Of a stretch of 64,000 nucleotides of DNA, positions 46,325 to 58,500 are shown piece after piece. A program made the translations under genes and the position numbers. The stretch's first letter is position 1; each line of letters begins with the position of its first letter. The stretch lies in NCBI GenBank assembly GCA_039545295.1, contig BCIK01000012.1, positions 682,001 to 746,000 on the forward strand, read 5' to 3'. This DNA comes from Udeniomyces pyricola. Its lineage: Eukaryota; Basidiomycota; Tremellomycetes; Cystofilobasidiales; Mrakiaceae. Under the pieces are notes generated by a model, which searched no databases, had not been told where the DNA came from, and saw nothing but the letters and a program-made list of their open reading frames with translations.

Positions 46325-49300
46325 TCAGCTATCCTTCCTCAACAGCCAACCTCCCAAGCCCCCGCCATCTCCTGCACCCTGATTGGTCCGCTTCATCACT
46401 TTCTTCGCATTCGCTCCAGTCCCACTACTACTGCCGGCAGCGGCTGTCCGTCCGACCAATTTCTTTCCTTTCGTCAAAGGTTTGATAACCCGCTCACGAC
46501 CTGCGACCCCTTTACCCACACTCTTCTCCTGCAGCTCCATGGCGAGATGCAGATCGAGATGCTCGATCCTCACCCTCTCATCCACCAGTTCTCTCCCGCG
46601 CTGTTCCTCTTCGAGCGAGCTGGCCGACGTCGAATGGGGTAAAGACGCAGAGAGATGGAAGCGTTTCGAGCACTCTGGGCAGGTCCAATATGATTTCGAG
46701 GGTAGAGATGCCGAGGTAGAGTTGCTTGGATAGTCAGTAGAAGACACGAAATGAGTCTTTGGAATCATCGGATCAAGGGCCGAAGATGAAGATGAAGACG
46801 AGGAGGATGTAGAGGCAAAGGCGTGAGAGGGACTACGAGTCGAGGCGGATGAGGGCAATGATGACACTCTCTGATCAGTCAACGGGTGAGCCAGGGTAGA
46901 ATGGGAGGATGAGCTCGACGATGATGCTGTAGATAAAGGGCGACAGGGAGGTCGAACCGGATTCGAGGATGCCGTGGACGGAGATCGAGAGGTCGGCCCA
47001 CGTGGGAGAATGGTTTCTTCCGCTTCCTCATCGCTGTCGTCAGACAAGACTATAGGTGTTGTCTCCGTCGTCCAGGGTGAATGTTTCGTCTTGTTCTTGG
47101 AGGGCGAAGAGGGATGGAATTGATGGTTGATGATGGCGGCTGAGGATTTGGCCGATGAATGACTGGGAAGGAAGAAGTTGCTCAACCCACCGGTCGCTCG
47201 ACCTTTGCCCTTAACGTCCTCTTTCTTGACGGTAGTAGCCGAACTTTCCTCGTCCCTCTTCCGTTTCTGATCGCCACTCGATTCTCCACCGGAACTCTGA
47301 CGAGAGGGTGCTTTAGGCATTCCCGGTTTAAAAAACCCCTCGATTCCACGCTGCCCTTCCTCTCCCCGCTCCAAGCCCGAGAATCCAAGAGAGAGATTGA
47401 TGATACTGATGACAGGTTTAGCCTTTGGTGGGAGGCCGATGTTGGGAGCGAGGACCTCGTTCAAAATTTTTGATGAGAGCTTCAGGATTGGGCCATCAGC
47501 TGTAAGGGGACGATGAAAGGGGAAAGGTATTTGTTTCGATTGGTTCTGAGTATATAGCTGACCAGCTGAAATAGGTGATTAACGACGAGCATTGAATTAG
47601 TCTACGAATAGCAATGGAAGATGAAGTGAGCGATGAAAAAGATGCCAAATAATACGCTTGAACTTGCCATTTCGCCAACTGAGGACGAGCGTCTTTGGCC
47701 AGATGTCTACTCTAACTTCATCTGACCCACGAGCCTCCTTGAGTCGACCCACAAGCTCGACACAGAGCACACGAAGCCAGCTCAAACCGGTCTCGGGTGA
47801 GGTGATGGCAGGCCGCATGTTCTTGGAAGCGAGCATCGATTTGACAAGCGATTTCTGTTTGACCTCGTTGTGATCGATACCCTGATGAGTATAGTGACAC
47901 CCATTAATCAGTGTGATTCACTGCGTTCTTCACATGTCATCGTCGCAAATTGTCACTTACTCGAAGAATGTTATAAATCCAGAGCGCCTCTTCGCCAAAC
48001 TTGGCTTGCATTTCGTCCAACCCAATCTTTCTGCAGAAGACACAGCAGACAGTCAATCAGGAAGTGAAGTATGAGAGGACGTCGTACGTGAGTGAGGTCA
48101 AGAGTGTATACTCGAGGCAGTTTAGCCGACTTACAGCAGATCGTCGACCGTCTCAGCTTCGAACGCAGCCGCAATGGACTCGCCAAGCTTGCCTCCAAGC
48201 GTCCGGATCTGTCGCCCAAATCGTTCCAAAGACACATGATATGGGTCAGATCATGGTCAAAGGCAATTCAACACGACAGTATCGCCCGACTCTACCTTTT
48301 GAAACTTGGTGGGTCGAAGAAACCTTGCAACGGCAGATGTTCGCAAGACAGTTTGGGCCCTCGGCTTTCGATGGCCAGCACAGAGTTTGGCCAAAATCTT
48401 GTTATGAGCAATCCCAGCGCTCGTTGTGTATCCCAACTCCGTTTCTACGATGCCTCTGATGCTCTCCATGAGTTCGGCTCCAATCCAGAGCGCTACATCG
48501 GCCCAAGTGTTGCCAGGCGTCGACTTGGACGATCTCGATTTCGATTGGGGCACGTCCGGGTTGGAGATATCATCGGATGTCGATGGAGATGAATCACAAT
48601 TCCAAGCGCAGTTGACCCAGCTGAGTTCCGGGCATGGGGGTAGAGGGGTGTCGAGGCCGAGCGAAGACGATGCAGGAGGAGCAGTGAGTTCGGGATATCG
48701 ACCGAGAAGGATGTTTCGCACAGGAAGAGACAAATCGATATATGCTTCGTCGATAGAAGCCTTTTCTGTTAAAAGGGTGATATCGATGACGAATGTATCA
48801 AGTCAGCGATGAAAGAGGGTTAGGAACGATAGTGTCCTCGCTAGCGCAGATCTCAGAATGACGAGTTTCGAACCTATTTCGCCAGTAGGACACTCGCGTT
48901 GGAAGATTTTGATGATCTTTTGACTTTCTTTCCTATATGGCTCGAGACTGACCTAAAGAATATATATCAGCCTACAGATGCGAGAAACAATCATGGTCAG
49001 GGGGCCTCAACTCGGGATCAACATGTTGCCTGGACCTGCCTACCTTGTGCGTGCGCGGATCTGGGTTCTCATGGTACGATGGCTCATCCTCGCCGTCTTT
49101 AAGAGTGGCGACGTGACAAGAGGTGATATGAGGGCACTTCTTGCGGGCTATATCAATCTGCAGTACGAAAAGACGAATCTTCAGATCAGCTTTCTAACCA
49201 GTATCGTGGCTAAGTCAAGGAAGTATAGAACTTCGGTCGAATTGAGATGCCCTCGACCTTACGTTTTCGTGTCGAGTGATACCGAAAGCCCGAGCGGGAT

Positions 49301-49844
49301 AGTTGACAGCGATTAAACCTTGCCATTGTTGAACGGCGATGGGCACCGTCGGAGGTAGGCCGAGTCGTACGCCTTCGAACTGGGCGTAGGCAGCATCGAC
49401 GTCACAGAGGGCAATCACACGCAATGGGTTACTGGGATTGAGAGTTTGAGGAGAGAGGAGGTGACTGATAGTGAGGTATCAAAATCAGAACGAGTGGTGA
49501 CGGATCCAAGGAAGCGTAGGTAAATGAGTAGCGAGGCCGGAAGGGAAGGAGACGCGTCAGAAGACGCGTAGTCAAAGTCATTCCCGCCAGCGCGAGGTGG
49601 GGAAGGTTGAGATAGAAACTTCTCTGAGCTTTCCCGGTTCTGTCCACGATACTTCCACGCGGTCGACTCACCGATAGGTCACGGACTCGTCCTGTGGAAA
49701 TTTGGCATCAAGATCACGGTCGGCCTGGCTTGCTAGGGGAAGCTTTGGTTCGTTTGAGAGGGCGGTTGATGTACTGGCTAAGGCAGTGGTTGAGGCGGGT
49801 AGGGCGTTTGAGATCGTTCCTGGGGTCAGAGTGGTCGATAGCAT
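46325..49844 (-). CDS. RAD30: DNA polymerase eta (Y-family translesion polymerase)
   Basis: ATG at 49844, first exon 49844-49672, splicing TYR to NPLRVIALCDVDAAYAQFEG, which carries the first catalytic Asp residues (usually DMDxFxxxVE; here DVDAAYAQFE). GLIAVNYPARAFGITR follows the Pol eta wording. KASIDEAYIDLSLPVRNIL holds the second catalytic Asp-Glu pair. SAGIAHNKILAKLCAGHRKP is the palm/fingers motif, and FLRPTKFQ begins the thumb. Near the C-terminus YWTCPECSKRF...RIEHLDLHLAMELQ is a UBZ-type ubiquitin-binding zinc finger (C2H2), needed to bind monoubiquitylated PCNA; the preceding linker is long, Ser-rich and contains KKEDVKGKGRA and FFLPSH. The polymerase copies past UV photoproducts. 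Frame continues upstream of 49844, but without an ATG. Intermediate exon boundaries between 49220 and 47470 were not all fixed. Confidence 0.93.
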
Positions 49845-50171
49845 ATACAAACCGTTGCGAGTGAAGTTCTGGTCTGTCAAAAGAGATTGAGACGTTGAGG
49901 AGGGGAATATATGGCTGGAGGAGTGGATGTTGGAGACTAGGGCTGTGAGGTCGGAGACCCATACGCGTCACTTATGAACGCGTCTCGTCTGGGACGGACG
50001 ATCGATGTACGCCCGGCCCCCTGATCACCAACGCGTCCACGAGCTAACATCTCAACGATACTTCACCGCATTATGATGGCATTTTTCTCGTTCTGTCTTT
50101 TAATCAAGGGCTTTCTCTTCTCACTTCTTATACGACCATCGGTCACGTTGAGGGGCCATACCGATCATTGA

Positions 50172-52754
50172 TCATATCGTATTGTTCTCTGCTAGGAACT
50201 TGCCAAGCAGCTCGCTGACCTGGTCTCCCCGATCCGCCGTCTTCCATTTTTTCTGCATCGTTTCCAGCGCAGATCGCATGCCCATCACTCCGGATGCATG
50301 CGCTATAACGGCACTCTGCTCCTCGCCAGCCTTACAAATGTGTTCCAAAAAGTACAACGCCCTCTCGACCATACCCTCATCCGGCACGCTCTCGCCATCG
50401 TTGCCATCTTCCACCCTGAACCACCCAAGAACGACCTCGAAAGAATGAGTGAGTCCACCAGGTAGGAGTAGGAAAAGTTTGACGGCCAGCGGAGAATGCG
50501 AGATCATGGCGAGACAACTGCAGGCGGCGATTCGGGTCCGAAGGTCCTCCGTCGTCGTCAGGGCGAGGAGAAGTTGGAGCTTGGATCCAGCGAGGACTTG
50601 CGCAGGGGTGAGCTGTACAGGAGCGTCGGGACGGAGTCGAGAAAGGGCAACTTTGACTTGAGCCTCAGTTTCCCCTTCGCCCGAGTAACGCTCGTAGACA
50701 GGATCGGCCGGGAGAAGGTTGCAGATGAGTTCAGTGCAGGCCCGGCGGACAAGGGTGTTGTCTTCTTCGATGAGAACTTCCTCGATCCGGCCAAGAATGG
50801 TCCCTTGAACGATCGGACGTCCACCTTTGTCTCTTCTAAGTTGGGTCGGCCCGACTTTGAGGGAGATGTTGGCGAACGCGACTCGCTCGGCCATGGTCAC
50901 TCCAAGAGATGCGAGATTTGTCAGAGCCATGAGGGCCTCGAATTTTTGGAGAAGCATGCTTTCGGGATGGATGAGGATGAGTCCGAGAGGGAGGATAGCA
51001 GAAGCCGATGCAAGGGGATCGTTGGAGGGGGTAAAAAGATTTTGTGGATGGGTGGTGATCAGAAGTTTGGACATGGCCTGAATGGCCGGCAAGAGAGTGA
51101 GGGGAACATTGTTTGAAGAGACCGACTCGGGAGTGGAGGAGAGGAAGGAAGGGTTTGGTTTGTCTGCGGAAGCGGAAGAAACGTTTGCTGAACGCAGAGC
51201 GGTTAGGGATGAAGATATGATGGTCATGATAGACTTGGCCCCGCCTTGCTGAATGACAGTGCCTCGGTCTTCCTTGGCCTCGACAGCAGAGAGCCAGCAT
51301 CGTCCAATGACATCTCGAATCGTCTGGCTCTCACTTCGACCGAGAGAAATCAGCACCGGGATGACGCCTGCCTGGAGAAGCTTTCGTACCCTCGCTCGGA
51401 CCCGGGGTGGATCGTCGAGAGGGTCGTCTTCTGGTGCCGGCTTGGGTTTGCCATCGGTAGATTTGGTCGAAGTTGTCATCTTTCGGAGTTTATCGAGCTG
51501 AGCTTGCTCCGCTGTCAACTGAGGTCGGTATGCAGCGAGATTGTGAAGGACCGAGGCGATGCCGTAATTGAGGCTCGGAGAGGAGAGAGAAGGCGCTGCG
51601 GGCTGACCGATCGAGGCTGGAAGGGCATCTGAAAACGAGCGAGGTGTCGGAGGAGGAGGAACTAAAGCAAAGAGTTTGGAAAGGAACAAAGGAGAAGAGA
51701 CCAAAACCTCTTTGATGGGACCGCGAAGCGAGGTGAACGCGAGCGCTTCAACAGCGTTCAGGAGACTCGATGGGATGGGAGCATTGTGGTTTGAGGGAGT
51801 TGGGGTTGTGATAAGAAGATCCCGCATCATCTCAGCCAGGCGGAGATCACGCTTGTCCTTTGCCGACTCGTCCTCTTGTTCCGGTGTGACCCCTGTTCCT
51901 CCACCATCTCTACGAGATGCGCCGCTGCCTTCGGCTGCAGCAAGGATGTCAACTTCATTGTTAGAGGTGGAGCCCCTCGAGAGCTTGGTAATGGCGACCA
52001 CCGCCGTCGCACGAAGTGAGGCGTCATTGACGGACGTAGCCGTCTGGCGTTCGAGCCACGGTATCAGGATTGATGAAGCAGAGAGAAGAAGGGAGCGCGA
52101 GGGTTTGGAATTTGACGCCTGGGACAGTAGCTCAGCCAAAGCGAGGGGGACGTTTGGTGAGGATTTTGAAGCGTCATTGGCAAGAGAAGGTGTTTTGTAG
52201 TGAAGATCTGTCAGGTCAACTATATTTTCGACAAATCCGGTCCGTTTGAAGATTGAGAGGCCTTCAGAAGGACTAGTCTGGAACAAGGCTGCGAGGAACG
52301 TGAGCGCCGATTCGACCTGATCGGCTTGGGTGCCTATGAGAGATTCCTCGAGGAGTGGACCGAACTGAGCTGCAAGTGGAGGGACAGCAGGGGTCTGAGA
52401 AAGCTGGGATAGCACGAGGAATGCGAGGGATCGGACTAGCGGTTCAATTCGGGGCGTGAAAGAGATGGAGAGGACAGCGATGTCGTCCGATAGAAGTTCC
52501 GGAGGCGACGATGTCGTCAGGCGTGCGAGGAGGGCGCGAAGCGATTCTTCTGTTGGTGTGGTATCGATTGGAGACACGGCCGTCGTGGACGATGCTAGGG
52601 CAAGATTGACGTCGACAGTCGAAGGAGAGGAGGTGGAACTGATGTAGACATGATCATATGCGAGGTGAGTAGTTTCGAATGGTCAGCTTGGTCGGTGGGA
52701 GATCAGTAGAGCCCAATCAACGCACTCGTCGGGGATCTCCTCGATCGTAGGCAT
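50172..52754 (-). CDS. She4/Cro1/UNC-45 family myosin chaperone (UCS domain)
   Basis: Two exons: 52754-52726 (29 nt, MPTIEEIPD) and 52638-50172, total 831 residues. The whole protein is helical ARM-like repeat. The UCS hallmarks lie in the C-terminal half: FEALMALTNLASLG, ERVAFANISLKVG, EEVLIEEDNTLVRRACTELICNLL, then LQLLLALTTTEDLRTRIAACSCLAMIS and RALYFLEHICKAGEEQSAV. Length matches fungal She4/Cro1 (about 800) and, like them, it has no N-terminal TPR, unlike animal UNC-45. UCS proteins bind myosin motor domains and are needed for folding and function of type II and V myosins, hence for cytokinesis, endocytosis and mRNA transport. The large second exon (2.47 kb, intron-free) is exceptional among its intron-rich neighbours. 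Confidence 0.92.
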
Positions 52755-53362
52755 TATGATTCAGCGGAGTGGTAGGCGAGGTGTGATGGGTGTAGATTGA
52801 ATTGTGATGAAGCAAGGGGATCACGAGGCCAAGGCGGTCTGAGCGTTGGATTAGAGCTAGAGCTGGCTATTGTCAAGATTGGCATGGACGCGAATGGCAA
52901 GAACGGAGGTGAGCATGGATTGATGAGCGATGAAACACATGTATGAAGCTACGCACAGGGGGTTGGAAGAGAAGAGAGATCTCTGATCAAGCGTCTAAAG
53001 GAGAAACGCAGAAGGGAACCGGGCAAGTGCTCCCACGATGTAACAGGTGATCAACGTCAGAATCAGATCGTCAGACGTCAGACGCGTAGCAGCTGCGTCG
53101 ACACGCGAAGCTACGGATATGGGCGAAGGCTGCAACTTGATCTCTGGGCGTGTGTCCTGTCATATCAGCCTGTCCTATCATCAACCTACATATCCTCAAC
53201 TCCATACTCCAACTCTCTCCTGCTGCCCCGGTCTCGCCGACCCTATCCTTGACCCGAGTTCATTCTCCGACTGCTCACATATTCCATCCGTCGGCTTCAT
53301 CCTCTCATTCATTCGTTCTGGCCGCCTGCAATTTCACTCTTTCTTTCACGTCACCGCTTCCA
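52755..53362. promoter_or_regulatory. Divergent promoter, UNC-45-like / TFB4
   Basis: A 608-bp gap between two outward-facing starts. The TFB4-proximal 250 bp is C/T-rich, like other leaders in this window. No defined element recognised. Confidence 0.45.
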
Positions 53363-55203
53363 TGTCACCTCCAACTGCATCGTCTCTCGAGTCAGCATTT
53401 TCCCCGCTCACACATTGAGTCGCGTAAGAAGACTTATCCAAACATGCTGACTATCATTACTTCCATGTTACTGCTACCAGCTCCGCCTCGCTCCTGGCTG
53501 TCATCATCGACCTCTCGCCTCTGTCCTGGTCCGATGCTGCTTCAGGACTCGACAATGCCGAGCCTTTGACACTCAAGTCAATGCTCGACCAGCTTCTCAT
53601 CTTTCTCAATGCCAACTTAGCTGCAGCAAACGGTAATGGGCTGGCCGTCTGGGGGGTTAGAGGGAGCGTCTCGTGAGTGTTGGTCGGCACGGACATCAAA
53701 GAAAGCGACCTATCACAATCGTATGTTGTGGTTGGTCTCTCTAAAGACACCACACAGCCACTCCATTTGTTCACTACCTGACATCTGTACTCACTCTCTC
53801 GTGCAATCTCTCGCTGTTTATCTTTGGACACACATTCGTCAACACACGTGCTCGATAGAACGCTTCTCTACGCCTCAACTGATCCGATCCCCGCTGACCA
53901 CCGGCCGGATCCTAACATGTACGAGCCCTTCCGGCTCATGAACGACAGCATCACCCAGAGAGTCGAGGATCTCATGGATGACGACTCGGCGGGTAGCGCA
54001 GGTTCGATTATGGACTCTGTAACTTGGAGTCTATAGATTGGGGCTGCCCACGCTCGATCGAACTGACGGATCGTTTGTATCTCGTTCTCAGGCCCAACAT
54101 CGCTCGTGACGGCCCTGACCAAGTCGCTATGTTGTAAGTATGCTCTGAGTAATGGGCCACCCTGTGAATGTGGTGTCACGTTGCTGAACCCAATCGTGCG
54201 GCGCATTTGACAGACATCAATCGTCTACATCATCCTGCTCCTTCCCACTCGTCTTCCATTGCGCTTGGCGTCTCGTCAACCGGAGCCTCGCAGCTACCCA
54301 AGTCGTCAACGGCGGGGACTTCAACCCATCTCTCGGCTAAGATGGCAGAATCTGCAAGCCACAACGCTCGGTTGCTCATCATCTCGGCGAGCGAGGAAGA
54401 GAGCACGGGATACGTCAGCCTGATGAACTGCATCTTTTCTGCGCAAAAAGCGGTGAGTACACAGGCGTTCTGTGGGAGATCTTCTGGTTGATATCCGATT
54501 AATTTTAATCAATTGCTGAGATGCCACATAACCGTTTGTTTGGCAACCTTGCTTCTTTGTTGATGCAGCGGATTGTGATCGACGTCTGTAAGATTGCTGG
54601 CTCGGACGCCATCTTCCTACAACAGGCATCTCACTTGACGGGTGGAACCTACCTTCGCATAGCCAAGCGTTCGGCATTCCTACAGTATCTCATGGTGCGC
54701 CACTGATCCCCAACATGGCTCCTACGAACCGATTTACCGCGCAGTTATCCGTCTCTGTCCCGCTGATAAATTCTCCGACGAACTGGTGATTTACATAGAT
54801 GTCTTTCCTGCCATCGCCACCGTTACGTCAACTTCTCTTTCTCCCATCGCAAGAACGCGTTGATTTCAGAGCTGCTTGCTTCTGCCACAAGAACATTGTC
54901 GATGTCGGCTATGTGTGCTCCGTTTGTCTCTCCAGTACGTTGGATTTTTTGTTCTTTTCTCTCTCTCTTCCTTCTTCTGCATTCGCTGCTTTTCGTTTTC
55001 CTTTGACCTTTTCATGGACGCATATATGCATAATGAGGACGAATGAGCTAACGCGCTCCCCTCTGATGTGTTGACAAGTCTTCTGCAAACCTCGGCCGGT
55101 TTGCTCGACTTGCAAGACAAAGTTCCCACTCAAGAATTTGCAGAAACTGGGCTTCTCGATGCCGAAGCCCATTGCAGCCGGCCTTGCGCGAGGATTACAA
55201 TGA
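53363..55203 (+). CDS. TFB4: TFIIH core subunit Tfb4 (p34/GTF2H3)
   Basis: The first exon 53363-53391 joins 53481-53672 to read DSASLLAVIIDLSPLSW, the start of the von Willebrand A-like fold, followed by TLKSMLDQLLIFLNANLA and NGLAVWGVRGSVS. The next exon starts at 53859 (TLLYASTDP), giving the expected short strand. Later parts are NARLLIISASEEESTGYVSLMNCIFSAQ, RIVIDVCKIAGSDAIFLQQASHLTGGTYLR and LLFLPSQERVDFRAACFCHKN. The protein ends in a C4 zinc finger of the Tfb4 family, CFCHKNIVDVGYVCSVCLS followed by FCKPRPVCSTCKTKF. Tfb4 pairs with Ssl1/p44 in the TFIIH core, which opens promoters and damaged DNA. The start is chosen as the only ATG giving a phase-correct short first exon; it is also the expected length. 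Confidence 0.93.
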
Positions 55204-55569
55204 TGAATGGACCGGGTTTAATTCGTTGTAGAGTTGAAAGCGCTGTTTGGGAGTTTATGTTCGAGAGTGAGAAGTTACTAGGTGGTAGATGCAAACAAGA
55301 GATGAGCGAAATGAGATGGTGAGATGAAATGGATGGTGCAAGCGGGCTGGCTGGCTGATATGTTATATAAAATACATAAGCCGCGACACGTCGATGATCA
55401 TGTCAGATGGTTAAAAGAGGTTGGTTGGTTGAGTTGAGACCAGCCGGAAGCACGCGGCATTCGTGCCTTTGCGCGACCAGCAGCAACGCCCTCGCCTGCA
55501 CCATCGTCTCCTACCCCACCCCACCCATCACCCTGACTCGTTCTCCTGCCCTTTCTTTCCCATCCCAAG
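55204..55569. other. Intergenic, TFB4 3' flank and SIN3 promoter
   Basis: 366 bp. Nothing coding. The last 80 bp before the SIN3 start is C/T-rich. Confidence 0.5.
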
Positions 55570-58500
55570 ATGGCGACTTCTCCGCCACCAGTCCCACCTC
55601 AACAACAGTCCTCGCTTCCACCGTCCCACCAACACCAACAACCTTCATCACAATCCATCCCGACTTCCACAGCTAGTTCTGGCCCCCAAGGCCCTCTTCA
55701 ACCTCCTCCCTCGGCTTCATCATCAAGTGCCCCGTCCCCACTACCGCTTGAAGCCGCTCAGAATCTCATGTCCTCTGCCGGCCCTTCGGCTCAAGCTCCA
55801 ACCAACATCCAGCCGCCATCGACGGTCCAACCAGCTGGTGCCGCTTCATCCGCGCCTGCCGGCTCGACGCCAGGCCCGTCGTCCGCTGGCCCTCTCGCTC
55901 CTCCCCCCCAGCCCGCCCAGGAAGGCGCGGCCGCCAACAATGCCAACTACCGACCTTTAAACGTTCGGTGAGCATGTCTTGTCTGATTCTGTTGACAACT
56001 CTAGGCGACATCTTATATCAGGAGCGATTGCTGATTCTTGCCTCGTGTTGGATGGGATGCTATCGTCGGTCGCAGGGATGCGTTGTCGTATCTCGATCAA
56101 GTCAAGGTAGGCAGGCTTCGTTCTTCTTTCTTCTTTTGTCTTCATTGTCTTTCGTCTTCTTGCTCTATATGCGCCCGAAACCTTTGCAAAGGGGTTTGAA
56201 GACTCATGCACACCAAGATCCTGTCGATGATTGGACCTTGCTTGTCAGAGGAAGGTTGAGCTCTAGGGGAGAGAGCTCACGATGTTCGCCCATCATAGAA
56301 TAATGGCCTATTTTCGCTTGCCGTTTCTTACTGTTCCGTCGCGCACATCGCCCTCTTTCTGCTGCTTCGCGCCGGCCATCCACTCATGAGACTGACAACA
56401 ACCCCTCGTGCTTGCCATCAGGTCCAATTCTACGACGATCCAGATGTTTACAATCGCTTCTTGGATGTCATGAAGGAATTCAAGGGTCAAATGTGGGTCC
56501 ATCGCGTCTCTCACCCTTCTACCTTGTCCCGCCCTCCCGTTACTTCGCGTCTTGTTCCAAGTGTCTCCCAATCCCGCGCGATTTCTCAACGTGTCTGTAC
56601 GACTCCTCGTTTCGTTTGTATTTTTGTTTCATTAGCATCGATACTCCGGGAGTCATCGATCGCGTCTCGTCCCTGTTCCGTGGTCACCCGTCTCTCATCC
56701 AAGGGTTCAACACGTTCCTCCCACCTGGTTACCGCATCGAATGTCTCGGCGGCGAGGGCGATGAACGCGGTCTCATCACCGTTATCACCCCGACTGGAAC
56801 TGTCTCCCAAATTGCTGGCCAGTTCTCCGCGGGTTTGGCAGCCGTTGCTGCGAGTGCGGCAGCTGCCCAAGGAGGTCCAAACAGCCAGCAGCAAGCGGGC
56901 GGAAACCCATCCTCTGCGCAGGCTCCTGGCTGGGATGGCCGACCACAGCATCAACATGGAGGAGCCCCTCTTCCTCCTCCGGGACACTCTCAGCAGCTGT
57001 CTCTCCAACAGCAGCAGCACCAACCTTCAAACCAGCAGCAAGGCGGCCCTTCATCCAACCTTCCTCCCGTGCCTATGCCCGCCCAGCCTGGTCACTTGGG
57101 TCCCCCCTCTGGCCCCGGTACGCCCATTGCGGCTCTCGCGCTCACTCCCGCTCAGCAACAGCAACTTGCAGCTCGAGGCCCGCTTGTCGAATTCAACCAT
57201 GCCATCAACTACGTAAACAAAATCAAGAACCGATTCATCAACGATGGTGACACGTACAAACAGTTCCTCGAGATCCTTCAGACGTATCAAAAGGACCAAC
57301 GGCCCATTCAAGATGTGAGTCGATTGAGGCTCCATGTTGAATCATCGTGACATGCGCTCGAGCTCAACCTCTAGCCGAGACTATCCGGATCTGACGCGAC
57401 CGATTACTGTTTTGCACTTCTGTCTCGTACCTCAACCTGTTGTACTGCCCTTGGTCGATCGTCCATCTAGGTTTACGCTCAGGTCACAATCCTCTTCAAA
57501 AACGCCCCTGACCTTCTCGATGAGTTCAAGCAGTTCCTTCCCGACACCTCCAATGGCGCCCAGCCGACGGGTGGTCTCTTTGGAGGCATCATCTCCCAAA
57601 TGACTGGCATCCCTAACCAGGAGATCCAAAACGCTCAGGCGGCGGAGCGATCTGCTTCGTCCTCCAAGGCTACCGAGAGCCGATCGACGGGCGAGAAGGG
57701 CAAGCGGGCTGAGAAGGCGACCAAGGCCGATACGAAAGCGGGCAAGGAGACAACCGATGGGGCGCCGGCGACCAAGAAGAAGAGGGGCGTTCCCGGCGAG
57801 AAGGACAAGGGTGCTGCTGCGTCATCCAAGGTGAGTTGCGGTCAATCCTCTTCAAGTTCTCCGGTGTGAATGAGCATGGGCGTATGAAGATGGGGCGGAA
57901 GCGGAGTTCAATCCACCTTTGGCTACCCATGTGACCACGCGCTGAGTCTGTCTGTCTGTCTTGCTTCAATTGATCACACTCACCATAGCCCAAGAAGTCG
58001 AAACACCACCACAAAGCAGAGTCGCCTCCTCCTGATGAGTACGCCAACGCTCCACACCTTGCTCAACAGCAACATCAGCAGCAACATCAGCAGCAACAAC
58101 AGCAACAGCAGCAGCAACAGCAGCAGCAGCAGCAGCAACAGGTTCAGCAACAGCAAGCTCAACAGCAGGCTCATCAGCAGCAAGTCCAGCAGCAGGTTCA
58201 GCAGCAGCAGATGCCACTCCAGCATCAGCCGTCGTACGCCGGGGTTCACAACTCGGGCGGCTCTCTTGCGACACCCGACGAGATTGCCTTTTTCGAGAAA
58301 GTTAAGAAGCACATTGAGGACAAGAACGCCTACCACGAATTCCTCAAGTTACTCAACCTCTTTTCTCAAGATATCATCGACGCCAAGGTCCTTGTCGACC
58401 GCGCTAGTCTCTTCATTGGCAATTCGGGCGAGCTTTGGAACCAGTTCCGCGTCCTTGTCGGCGAAGACCAGTCCGGACGAGGAGCTGGCATTGGCGCTCA

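Noticed and set aside
49845..49880. RAD30 start upstream of 49844
   Set aside because: The frame is open, but the only upstream initiator is a TTG; the first ATG is at 49844.
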